From positions 1-16,033 of the forward strand of contig NZ_CABTZR010000052.1 of NCBI RefSeq assembly GCF_902489365.1: a stretch of DNA of 16,033 nt, read 5' to 3'. The translations under genes were made by a program, and so were the position numbers. The notes under the pieces were generated by a model. That model saw only the letters and a list, made by a program, of their open reading frames with translations, had not been told where the DNA came from and searched no databases. This stretch comes from an uncultured Corynebacterium sp. Lineage in GTDB: Bacteria; Actinomycetota; Actinomycetes; Mycobacteriales; Mycobacteriaceae. Position 1 is the stretch's first letter; each line of letters begins with the position of its first letter. Positions 1 to 7,296 of the stretch are shown in pieces.

Positions 1-64
1 ATGCGGAGAGATTCGGTATCCATGCGGCCATCCTAAAGCAGGCTGCAACGACACCGATATTGAA

Positions 65-562
65 CTACCTCCCCCGAGCATCCGTGAGCACACGTAATTG
101 AAGCAAAACCGGATACAAATGGCCCACAACCCCGACAACAAGAAGAACTGTAGCCGCTAACAATCCGTCTGCCGCAGCGCACCATCCAGCGCTACATATA
201 TGGAGCAACAATCCCCACGCATGACCGGCCGCCGACGCTCGCATGGGACGAAGAGGGGTCGCCCCTTCACACTTGGCAGACTCTTCTCTGCGCATCGCTA
301 AAATCATGCCGTTCCATCCGATTCGCGTGAGCACAGCATTGAATCGCTCGACACCCCAGCGACGGCTAGCAACGCGAGAAAATGACATCCGCCGCCACAG
401 CGAAACCGGAATATGGCGCTCCAGAGAATCCCCAACAAAGGGAGCGAGCCCGAACCCCAAGAGAATAGCTGCAACTACGAACCCCACGGCATTCGCACCA
501 GTTTCATTCGCCACAACATTCAGCCCTAGCACGGCTGTGATAGTCCCAGCGAAAGCGATCAT
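65..562 (-). CDS. Small membrane protein, CrtO-like (glycosyl-diaponeurosporenoate acyltransferase family) candidate
   Basis: A 165-residue protein with a hydrophobic N-terminal third (about residues 2-17 and 24-44), a basic, polar middle section (about 56-112) and a hydrophobic C-terminal pair of segments (about 113-152). The order of short membrane segments, an R-W-G-V-E-R-F middle section, H114 and H121, and a closing H-L-Y-P-V-L-L-Q-L-R motif (148-157) recall the CrtO acyltransferase family, whose S. aureus member has a similar size. This is from memory and no catalytic residue is proven. I prefer the ATG at 562 because AAAAGGGGGGGGG lies just upstream as a Shine-Dalgarno site; a GTG at 613 is in frame and would add 17 residues. 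The gene lies beyond the tmRNA 3' end, next to a possible integration scar, and seems less GC-rich than the core genes, so acquisition by transfer is possible. It could also be an unrelated small membrane protein. Confidence 0.6.
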   Translation of the reverse strand: MIAFAGTITAVLGLNVVANETGANAVGFVVAAILLGFGLAPFVGDSLERHIPVSLWRRMSFSRVASRRWGVERFNAVLTRIGWNGMILAMRREESAKCEGATPLRPMRASAAGHAWGLLLHICSAGWCAAADGLLAATVLLVVGVVGHLYPVLLQLRVLTDARGR

Positions 563-567
563 TTTTA

Positions 568-580
568 CCCCCCCCCTTTT
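568..580 (-). promoter_or_regulatory. G9 homopolymer in the ribosome binding site of the 65-562 gene
   Basis: On the minus strand the bases read AAAAGGGGGGGGG, then TAAAA, then the ATG at 562. The run of nine G (568-576) forms the Shine-Dalgarno site. It is also in frame with the alternative GTG start at 613, so a one-base length change would alter translation from either start. Confidence 0.5.
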
Positions 581-726
581 AAGGAACTCAAGAAAGCCTG
601 CTAGCGGTTTCACGCATCTTTCCCTATTCAGAACCCCCTGGCGCTTCCCGTCAGACAGCTGTTACCCAAGCTTAGCCGCCAAACGGTCTAGAAACAGCAT
701 TCCCCCGGTGAACACTCATGCTAATT

Positions 727-748
727 GTGGAGCCGTCGGGGCTTGATT
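727..748 (-). repeat. Degenerate copy of the tmRNA 3' end (possible att scar)
   Basis: Bases 727-748 match the tmRNA 3' end at 883-904 in the same orientation at 17 of 22 positions. The first nine bases, GTGGAGCCG, are identical, followed after one mismatch by CGGG and later by TTGA. The 3' end of ssrA is a well known integration target for tyrosine-recombinase elements, which leave a duplicated 3' end. No integrase gene is visible, so this would be a remnant of an old event. The copy is too degraded and too short to be a functional RNA gene. Confidence 0.45.
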
Positions 749-757
749 GGGGGCTTT

Positions 758-776
758 TGTGGGACTGGTGTGGGAC
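758..776. repeat. Direct repeat TGTGGGAC, two copies, 11-bp period
   Basis: TGTGGGAC occurs at 758-765 and again at 769-776, one helical turn apart. The pair sits 10 bp from the degenerate tmRNA 3' end copy. Short direct repeats beside an att core are typical of integrase arm-type sites, but the assignment here is inference. Apart from this and the neighbouring scar I see nothing definite between 581 and 833. Confidence 0.4.
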
Positions 777-833
777 ACGGGTGGCCCTACCTGCACGCAC
801 CGGACATGCGCCATTACTGCAGGCCAGGGATAC

Positions 834-875
834 AAAACGAGAAGAAGCCCCAGCTAGAACGTTATCTAGCTGGAG
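834..875 (-). terminator. Rho-independent terminator of ssrA
   Basis: On the minus strand an 11-bp stem (arms 848-858 and 865-875, one G-U pair) with a 6-nt loop is followed by CTTCTTCTCGTTTT (847-834). It begins 7 bases beyond the tmRNA 3' end, so it is the natural terminator of that transcript. Confidence 0.85.
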
Positions 876-881
876 CTTTCC

Positions 882-1260
882 GGTGGAGCCGCCGGGAATT
901 GAACCCGGGTCCTTCGTCACCTCGCCAGGGCTTCTCCGTGCGCAGTCTGCACAGGATCTCTACTCGGCCCTCCGGCTCGGGCAAACTCGCTCCGGATGAT
1001 GGGCCCAGTTGCTCTCAAAGTCCCCAACCGGCCGAACAACAAACCGGTCAGGCAAGTTCCTTAGTCGATGCCAGGATCTAGGTCAGGAACCAAACCTAGG
1101 CTGACAGACACGCGTCGCTGAAATTAGGCAGCGAGGGCGTAGTCACGCTGAGAGTTCTTCTCTGCGTTTATTGGTTGCTACGACGCTTAACGGTGGTCTC
1201 TAGCCTGCACCGGCACGCTTCCCCTGGCTCAATGTACGAAGTCGAAACCAAGTCGACCCC
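882..1260 (-). ncRNA. ssrA: Transfer-messenger RNA (tmRNA)
   Basis: tmRNA rescues stalled ribosomes together with SmpB, encoded nearby at 3109-3612, and appends a degradation tag. The 5' end GGGGUCG (1260 down to 1254) pairs with CGGCUCC near the 3' end to form a 7-bp acceptor stem with a G3-U and a U5-G pair. The T-arm with GGTTCAA lies just inside the 3' end. The resume codon GCA is at 1165-1163 and the tag reads AEKNSQRDYALAA, ending in TAA at 1126-1124. The genome encodes A-C-C-G after the stem, so the terminal A of CCA is not genomically encoded. The length of about 379 nt is normal for a one-piece actinobacterial tmRNA. Confidence 0.95.
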
Positions 1261-1297
1261 TCATATGCACATTGCTGTGAAAGCTGCGCAGAACGCA

Positions 1298-1324
1298 TCT
1301 TTATGCGCCCTACGGTCTGTTCAA
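1298..1324 (-). promoter_or_regulatory. ssrA: Possible ssrA promoter
   Basis: TTGAAC (1324-1319, minus strand) and TAAAGA (1303-1298) could be the -35 and -10 boxes, with a short 15-bp spacer. Transcription would then start about 30 nt before the mature 5' end, leaving a leader for RNase P to remove. The spacing is not ideal, so this is a weak call. Confidence 0.25.
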
Positions 1325-1473
1325 CGCTACTGCAGCCGCCCCTATTCCCGCAAGCTCCGCCGCAGGCCACGTGAGGCATAGCTTTCATAAGCACCCCCTT
1401 GTGATTAACATCTACTTAAACGCTGTTAAGGTGTGTGAGTCCTATCCCCCCCTACTTTGTTAAAGGCTGCAAA

Positions 1474-2745
1474 GTGAGCACACATACCGAAACCACTAGC
1501 CCCCCAGAAGACGCTAAACGTCCAGTCAGCAACACCGAATGGGCCATCTCGCTCTTCGGCACCGCCGTGGGCGCTGGCATTTTGTTCCTCCCCATCAACG
1601 CCGGCAGCTTCGGCTTTTGGCCCCTCCTCGTGGCCACGATTCTGATTGGCCCGATGACGTACTTCTCCCACCGCGGCTTGGCCCGCATGATTTGCGCATC
1701 ACCACGCCAGGGCGAGGACATCACCGCAGTGGTCACGGACTACTTCGGCAAAAGCGCTGGTTTTATCATTTCGGTGGTTTATTTCTGCGCCATCTTCCCC
1801 ATCGTTCTGATTTATGGTGTGTCGATTACCAACACGGTTAACAGCTTCATCGTCAACCAGCTGAACGGACCAACGTTTCCGCGCCCGCTCCTCGCGTTCC
1901 TTCTCGTGGGCTTTATGACCATCGTCTTCGCCTTTGGTCAACGTATGGTGCTGGCCGTCACGCAGTTCTTGGTCTACCCGCTAATCTTTTGCCTTGGCGC
2001 GCTGTCCATCTACCTCATCCCGCGCTGGGATATCGCCTCCTTCATGGAGGTAGGCAACAATGATTGGCGCATCGTCGGCTCGGTCGCGCTGATTATCCCC
2101 GTGCTGGTCTTCTCCTTCAACCATTCCCCCGCCATTTCCCAGTTCTCCTTAGCCATGGTTGCCGCACACGGCCGCGAAAAGAGCTCCGAGAACGCCTCGC
2201 GCGCGCTGGCACTAACCGCCATTCTGCTCACCGTGTTCACCATGTTCTTCGTATGGTCCTGCACGCTGACCCTCGGCGCGGACGGCCTCACCGAAGCCCG
2301 CGAACAGAACTTGCCGGTTCTGTCCTACCTGGCCAACGTCACCGGTGTTCCGGTCCTGGCCTTCCTCTCCCCGATCATCGCGATGGTTGCCATCATCTCC
2401 TCCTACTTCGGCCACGTCTTGGGAGCTACCGAGGGCGGCAACTTCCTGCTGCGCAGCGCCGCTCCGCGCGCCACGGCGAAGCTATCGGAAAAGCAGCTCA
2501 ACTCCATCATGCACGGCATCATCTTTGTCTGCGCGTGGATCGTGGCCATTATCGACCCTTCAATTCTGGGTCTCATCGAGGCCATCGGCGGCCCCTTCAT
2601 CGCCTCGATCCTCTACCTGTTGCCGATGTATGCCATCCACCGCATCGACGCTCTCAAGCAATTCCGTGGCCGCCCCAGCAACGTCTTCGTTGTCGTCACC
2701 GGCCTCATCGCCGTGGGCGCCACCATCTGGGGACTATTCGTCTAG
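1474..2745 (+). CDS. Serine/threonine transporter, SdaC-type (HAAAP family)
   Basis: A 423-residue polytopic inner-membrane protein with about 11 hydrophobic segments. The N-terminal G-T-A-V-G-A-G-I-L-F-L-P-I motif and overall length are typical of the hydroxy and aromatic amino acid permease family, whose SdaC branch takes up serine, usually with protons. I place the start at GTG 1474, giving an N-terminus V-S-T-H-T-E. AAAGG lies 7 nt upstream, and a possible -10, TAAGGT (1427-1432), would start the mRNA near 1439. An in-frame GTG at 1435 would add 13 residues but would precede or coincide with that transcript start. The stop codon overlaps the stop of the convergent DUF488 gene by 3 bases within 2742-2745, with no terminator between them. 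The substrate is inferred from family resemblance, and threonine or a related amino acid is possible. Confidence 0.85.
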   Translation: MSTHTETTSPPEDAKRPVSNTEWAISLFGTAVGAGILFLPINAGSFGFWPLLVATILIGPMTYFSHRGLARMICASPRQGEDITAVVTDYFGKSAGFIISVVYFCAIFPIVLIYGVSITNTVNSFIVNQLNGPTFPRPLLAFLLVGFMTIVFAFGQRMVLAVTQFLVYPLIFCLGALSIYLIPRWDIASFMEVGNNDWRIVGSVALIIPVLVFSFNHSPAISQFSLAMVAAHGREKSSENASRALALTAILLTVFTMFFVWSCTLTLGADGLTEAREQNLPVLSYLANVTGVPVLAFLSPIIAMVAIISSYFGHVLGATEGGNFLLRSAAPRATAKLSEKQLNSIMHGIIFVCAWIVAIIDPSILGLIEAIGGPFIASILYLLPMYAIHRIDALKQFRGRPSNVFVVVTGLIAVGATIWGLFV

Positions 2746-3098
2746 CTTTCCTCTAACCACGCCTTCAACACAGTGGCGTGGTTGACCTCGCGGTCCTTGG
2801 CGGCGAAAAGTAGGGTGACGTCACCATCCGCAGCAAGCTGGCGTAGTTGTTCCAGCTCTTCGCCGTCGTTCTCGTCGAGCTCCGCACGGTAGCGCCGGGC
2901 AAATTCCTCAAAGGTGTCAGCATCGTGCCCCCACCACTTACGCAACCCTGAACTGGGCGCGACATTTTTGAACCAGTGGTCATAGGACAGACGTTCCTTG
3001 GCCACGCCACGGGGCCAGAGCTTATCGACGAGCACCGCTGCCCCACGCGGCTGCTCATCTTCCCGAATAACATCATGAACCTTAGCCGTATAAATCAT
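2742..3098 (-). CDS. DUF488 family protein
   Basis: A 118-residue soluble protein. The segments V-L-V-D-K-L-W-P-R-G (22-31) and N-V-A-P-S-S-G-L-R-K-W-W-G-H (45-58) are the family hallmarks of DUF488 (YeaO-like). The biochemical role is not established. The ATG at 3098 is preceded by GGGAG, and the gene begins 10 bp after the smpB stop, so it is probably co-transcribed with smpB. A longer reading to 3245 would run through smpB in another frame and is not credible. Its stop overlaps the convergent transporter stop. No membrane segment or signal peptide is present. Confidence 0.85.
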   Translation of the reverse strand: MIYTAKVHDVIREDEQPRGAAVLVDKLWPRGVAKERLSYDHWFKNVAPSSGLRKWWGHDADTFEEFARRYRAELDENDGEELEQLRQLAADGDVTLLFAAKDREVNHATVLKAWLEES

Positions 3099-3108
3099 GG
3101 CTCCCAGG

Positions 3109-3612
3109 TTAGGCGTTAATCCCCTTGACGCGGCGGCCCAGCTCGCGGGTGATGTCGCGGTCCTGGTCGCGGCGCTTGATTGCTTCGCGCTTGTCGTAGT
3201 CCTGCTTACCCTTGGCCAAACCGAGCTCGCACTTGGCGCGACCATTCTTCAGGTACACCTTGAGCGGAATCAGCGTCTTATTGCCATCGCGCACCTGGCC
3301 CATAAGCTTGTCAATCTCCCGGCGGTGCAGCAGCAGCTTGCGCGTGCGCTTCGGTGAGTGATTCGTCCACGAGCCTTGGGAATACTCCGGGATATGGAGA
3401 TTGCGGATATAGACCTCACCGTCATCAATGGTGGCGAAGGCATCTGCCAAGGAGATTTTGCCTTCGCGCATCGACTTAATTTCGGTGCCCACGAGCACCA
3501 TGCCGCATTCCAGGGTGTCGAGGATGGTGTAATCGTGGCGGGCACGTCGGTTGGTGGCCAGGGTCGAGTTATTATCGACGGCCGCCTTTTTCTTCTTTGC
3601 CTTCTTCGCCAT
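3109..3612 (-). CDS. smpB: SsrA-binding protein SmpB
   Basis: SmpB binds the tRNA-like domain of tmRNA and is needed for trans-translation. The 167-residue protein has a basic N-terminus, the family core with N-R-R-A-R-H-D-Y (21-28), L-V-G-T-E-I-K-S-M-R (40-49) and H-I-P-E-Y (73-77), and a long basic C-terminal tail (from about 134) that enters the mRNA channel in characterised homologues. The length is normal. The ATG at 3612 sits 7 nt downstream of TATAGT (3625-3620), suggesting a leaderless mRNA from its own promoter within the 54-bp gap after ftsX. Its partner RNA, ssrA, lies about 1.8 kb away on the same strand. Confidence 0.97.
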   Translation of the reverse strand: MAKKAKKKKAAVDNNSTLATNRRARHDYTILDTLECGMVLVGTEIKSMREGKISLADAFATIDDGEVYIRNLHIPEYSQGSWTNHSPKRTRKLLLHRREIDKLMGQVRDGNKTLIPLKVYLKNGRAKCELGLAKGKQDYDKREAIKRRDQDRDITRELGRRVKGINA

Positions 3613-3619
3613 AGTTCGG

Positions 3620-3625
3620 ACTATA
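3620..3625 (-). promoter_or_regulatory. smpB: -10 box of smpB (TATAGT, 7 nt before ATG)
   Basis: TATAGT followed by CCGAACT and the ATG puts the expected transcription start at the start codon. There is no Shine-Dalgarno sequence in between. This indicates leaderless expression independent of ftsX. Confidence 0.65.
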
Positions 3626-3666
3626 TTACGCTACAGCCAGGCAAAATCCACATCGTTGCTCAGAGC

Positions 3667-4569
3667 CTATGTCCGCACATAAGCGCGCATGGTCACCTGC
3701 GCGGTCAGTGCAGCGCACAGGATTGCCACGAGCCCCACGATGGGCAGAACCGTCCACACGTCGCCTGCGGTCACCGGGGCCAGAAGCTGGTTGTGGTACA
3801 GATCCTTCAGCGCGGGATCGATCACCGTGTTCTTTCCCACGATGACGCCGACCCCGGCGAGGATGACACCGCCGAGGGAACCAAGGACCGCCTCCATGAT
3901 GAAGGGCGCGTGGGTTATCCACCGCGAGGCACCGACCATGCGCATAATCGCGGTCTCCCGCTGGCGCTGGTAAGCGGCGATCTGCACCATGTTCGCAATC
4001 AGCATGATGGCGGCCAGCGCCATGACCGCTGCCAGGACGAAGGTGGCATTCCGGATGGCGTCGAGGTTGCCGGCGGCGCTGCGCACCTCTTCCTGCTGGT
4101 CGATGATGTCGCTGACGGCGGGGTCGGACGCGATGGCGTCGATAGGCGCGGTATCCGTCGGATCCTTCAGCCGCACATGGAAGGCCGCCGGCAGCGCATC
4201 CGGGGATGTCTCCTCAACCATGACTGGATCGGTTTCCTTGAACAGCTCCACGAAGCGCTCATAAGAATCCGCACGGTTGCGGTAGCTCACAGACTCGATG
4301 TCTTCATCCGCTTCCAGCTTCTTCTTCAACTCGGCGCAGGCGGAGTCCTTACACTCCGGATCATTGGCAGAAATATCCTCATTGAGCTGGACCATGACCT
4401 CGACGCGCTCGAGGTAGATGTCTTTGGTCTCGTTGGTCATCTGGGTCACCAGAACACCAGCCACCACCAGGGCCACCGAAATGGCCGTGGTAATCACCAT
4501 GGCGATGGTCATGGTGATGTTGCGACCGAGCCCCTTGAAGGCCTCTCTAAAAACAAAGCCCAGATTCAC
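3667..4569 (-). CDS. ftsX: Cell division ABC transporter-like permease FtsX
   Basis: FtsX is the membrane half of FtsEX, which transmits ATP hydrolysis to periplasmic cell-wall hydrolases at the septum (RipC in mycobacteria). The 300-residue protein has one N-terminal membrane helix (about 20-42), an extracellular domain (about 43-170) with a Cys73/Cys78 pair, and three C-terminal helices (about 173-198, 217-245, 265-290), the usual FtsX topology. The start is a GTG placed immediately after the ftsE stop with zero spacing. GGGGAGG inside the end of ftsE provides the ribosome binding site, so the two are translationally coupled. Confidence 0.96.
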   Translation of the reverse strand: MNLGFVFREAFKGLGRNITMTIAMVITTAISVALVVAGVLVTQMTNETKDIYLERVEVMVQLNEDISANDPECKDSACAELKKKLEADEDIESVSYRNRADSYERFVELFKETDPVMVEETSPDALPAAFHVRLKDPTDTAPIDAIASDPAVSDIIDQQEEVRSAAGNLDAIRNATFVLAAVMALAAIMLIANMVQIAAYQRQRETAIMRMVGASRWITHAPFIMEAVLGSLGGVILAGVGVIVGKNTVIDPALKDLYHNQLLAPVTAGDVWTVLPIVGLVAILCAALTAQVTMRAYVRT

Positions 4570-5259
<690 letters not shown>

Positions 5260-5266
5260 TTAAGCC

Positions 5267-5272
5267 ACATTA
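5267..5272 (-). promoter_or_regulatory. ftsE: -10 box of ftsE (TAATGT, 7 nt before GTG)
   Basis: TAATGT, then GGCTTAA, then the GTG start. The spacing equals that at eight start codons in this window. The box lies in the prfB-ftsE gap, so any -35 would fall at the end of prfB. Confidence 0.55.
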
Positions 5273-5292
5273 GCAACATTTGTCACTCGGGC

Positions 5293-6399
5293 CTAGGACT
5301 CCTGCTGCGCCATGCGCCACCGGATTCCGGATTCCAGGAAGCCATCGATATCCCCATCCAATACCTTGGAAGGGTCTCCTACCTCATAGTTAGTGCGCAG
5401 ATCCTTGACCATCTGGTAGGGATGCAGCACATAGGAACGCATCTGATTGCCCCAGGAGGCATTGCCACCCGCGCCTAGAGCATCGAGCTCCGCGCGCTCC
5501 TCCTGGCGCTTACGCTCCAGCAGCTTCGCCTGCAGCACGCGCATGGCAGAGGCCTTGTTCTGGATCTGGGACTTCTCATTCTGACAGGTCACCACGATGC
5601 CGGTCGGGATGTGTGTCAGGCGCACCGCCGAATCCGTCGTGTTCACCGACTGACCACCGGGGCCCGAAGAGCGGTAGACATCCACGCGCACCTCCGAATC
5701 TGGTACCTCGATGGAATCGGTCTGCTCCACCACCGGCAGCACCTCGACCTCTGCGAAGGAGGTCTGGCGGCGGGCTTGGTTATCAAAAGGCGAGATGCGC
5801 ACGAGGCGGTGCGCACCCTGCTCCACGGAGAGCTGGCCATACATGTATTCGCCATGCACCACGAAGGTCGCGGACTTAATACCAGCCTCCTCGGCATAGG
5901 AAATGTCGTAGACATCGACCTTGTGGCCGTGCTTTTCCGCCCAGCGCGTGTACATGCGCATGAGCATTTCCGCCCAGTCTGCGGCATCCACGCCACCTGC
6001 ACCGGAGCGAATGTTGATGACTGCCTCGCGCTCGTCGTATTCGCCGGAGAGCATCGTGGTCACCTCGAGCGATTCGATGGCGGCGCCAAGATCCTTCAAC
6101 TCTGTGTCGACGAGTTCCTGGGAGGCCTCATCGCCCTCCTCTTCCGCCAGCTCCGCCATCACCGGCAGATCCTCAATCCGCCCGCGCAGGGACTTTAACT
6201 TGCGCAGCTTTGCCTGCTGCGCCGACAGCTCCGAGGTCACCTTCTGAGCATGGTCGGGGTCGTCCCACAGCGACGGGTCCCCCGCCTGGGCCTCGAGCTC
6301 GCGCACGCGCTCGGACACCGCCTCCGGGTCCATCACCTTTTCAATGGAGGTCAAGGTGGCGCTGAGTTCCTCAAGTCGTGCTGTTTGTTCCGGACGCAT
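5293..6399 (-). CDS. prfB: Peptide chain release factor 2 (RF2)
   Basis: RF2 reads UGA and UAA stops and releases the peptide. The 368-residue protein has the S-P-F recognition tripeptide (203-205), which distinguishes RF2 from RF1, and the catalytic G-G-Q (248-250) within S-S-G-P-G-G-Q-S-V-N-T. The reading frame is continuous from the ATG at 6399, with no internal UGA near codon 25, so the programmed +1 frameshift known from E. coli prfB is absent. The gene ends in TAG, a stop that RF2 itself does not read. TAGAGT lies 8 nt before the ATG, with AGGGGG between them, so both a very short leader and a leaderless mRNA are possible. Confidence 0.97.
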   Translation of the reverse strand: MRPEQTARLEELSATLTSIEKVMDPEAVSERVRELEAQAGDPSLWDDPDHAQKVTSELSAQQAKLRKLKSLRGRIEDLPVMAELAEEEGDEASQELVDTELKDLGAAIESLEVTTMLSGEYDEREAVINIRSGAGGVDAADWAEMLMRMYTRWAEKHGHKVDVYDISYAEEAGIKSATFVVHGEYMYGQLSVEQGAHRLVRISPFDNQARRQTSFAEVEVLPVVEQTDSIEVPDSEVRVDVYRSSGPGGQSVNTTDSAVRLTHIPTGIVVTCQNEKSQIQNKASAMRVLQAKLLERKRQEERAELDALGAGGNASWGNQMRSYVLHPYQMVKDLRTNYEVGDPSKVLDGDIDGFLESGIRWRMAQQES

Positions 6400-6407
6400 A
6401 GCCCCCT

Positions 6408-6413
6408 ACTCTA
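6408..6413 (-). promoter_or_regulatory. prfB: -10 box of prfB (TAGAGT, 8 nt before ATG)
   Basis: TAGAGT is followed by AGGGGGCT and the ATG. The gap is one base longer than at most other starts here. The purine run could alternatively act as a ribosome binding site. Confidence 0.45.
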
Positions 6414-6455
6414 CTTATTCTTTCTCTCTGATTAGCCATCGGCCGCGTTTAGCGC

Positions 6456-6461
6456 GACAAT
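6456..6461 (+). promoter_or_regulatory. -10 box of the 6469 gene (GACAAT, 7 nt before ATG)
   Basis: GACAAT is followed by AGGCGGC and the ATG at 6469. It deviates from TAnnnT only in the first base. AGGCGG may also serve as a ribosome binding site if transcription starts further upstream. Confidence 0.4.
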
Positions 6462-6468
6462 AGGCGGC

Positions 6469-7296
6469 ATGAGTGACCAGCCAAGCCTCACCGAGATGAT
6501 CAATGCCATCATCAAGACCTTCATCGTCGCCCACGCGGACGATACCGACGCCCACCTTGCCCAAGCGCTTGTTTATAACGCCGGCCGCCTGGCCTGGCGC
6601 CTGCGCGAGCAGGGAGTAGACATAGAGCAAAAGACCTCCGTCTCTGATGTCGTCACCGACGCTGACTTCGCCGCCGAGCGCTTCGTGGCCGGTGTGCTCG
6701 AAGCCCTGCGTGGCGAGGACGGCATCGTGGGCGAGGAGGGTGCCAACCGCGAGTCAAAGTCCGGCCGGACCTGGGTCATCGACCCCGTCGATGGCACCTA
6801 CAACTTTGCCTCCGGATCCGATTATTGGTGCTCTGCGCTAGCGCTTGTCGACGATGAGGGGGTCATCCTCGGCGCCGTCCACCGCCCCGCTATGGGTTAT
6901 ACCTGGTTCGGTGGCCGCGACCACGCCACGAGCCTGGACGGCAAGGACGTCGCCAAGCTCAGCGATACCACCGCCGACAAACTGTGCTTGTCGACGTACC
7001 TGCACCCTACGTCCATGGCCGACCCGAAAATCGCTGCTGCCTGGGAGAAGGTGGCACCACACTTTGCCACCGTGCGCATGCTGGGTGCGGGCTCCGTGGA
7101 TCTTTCCTGCGTGGCGGATGGTACGTGGGGCGCGTGGATGCAGCACTCGGTCAAGGATTGGGATTGGTATCCCGGCCAGGCGCTGGTGCTGGCCGCGGGC
7201 GGCGCGGCGCGCAAGGTTGAGGCCGGCGGTGTGGAATGGTGTATCGCGGGTAATAAACAGGTAGTTGATCAGATGGAGGAATGGCTCCGTGGGTAA
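6469..7296 (+). CDS. Inositol monophosphatase family protein (HisN paralogue)
   Basis: A 275-residue soluble metal-dependent phosphatase. Family metal-binding motifs are present: G-E-E-G (88-91), W-V-I-D-P-V-D-G-T-Y-N-F (102-113, with D105 and D108), and D-W-D-W-Y-P-G (230-236) in place of the usual W-D-x-A-A-G. The substrate cannot be read from the sequence. Candidates are inositol phosphates, fructose 1,6-bisphosphate, histidinol phosphate or 3'-phosphoadenosine phosphates. It overlaps the start of hisN by 8 bp, so the two are one operon and probably translationally coupled. It is divergent from prfB with 69 bp between the starts. Confidence 0.88.
   Translation: MSDQPSLTEMINAIIKTFIVAHADDTDAHLAQALVYNAGRLAWRLREQGVDIEQKTSVSDVVTDADFAAERFVAGVLEALRGEDGIVGEEGANRESKSGRTWVIDPVDGTYNFASGSDYWCSALALVDDEGVILGAVHRPAMGYTWFGGRDHATSLDGKDVAKLSDTTADKLCLSTYLHPTSMADPKIAAAWEKVAPHFATVRMLGAGSVDLSCVADGTWGAWMQHSVKDWDWYPGQALVLAAGGAARKVEAGGVEWCIAGNKQVVDQMEEWLRG

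Noticed and set aside
672..1081. Short open frames on both strands and an apparent tRNA-like T-arm
   Set aside because: The region is the 3' part of tmRNA and its terminator. The T-arm belongs to ssrA, and there is no separate tRNA.
2064..2756. A 230-codon plus-strand open frame inside the transporter
   Set aside because: It is a frame-shifted shadow of the transporter gene, with an Arg-, His- and Pro-rich translation.
5293..6399. Programmed +1 frameshift site in prfB
   Set aside because: The frame is continuous from ATG to stop with no internal UGA near codon 25.
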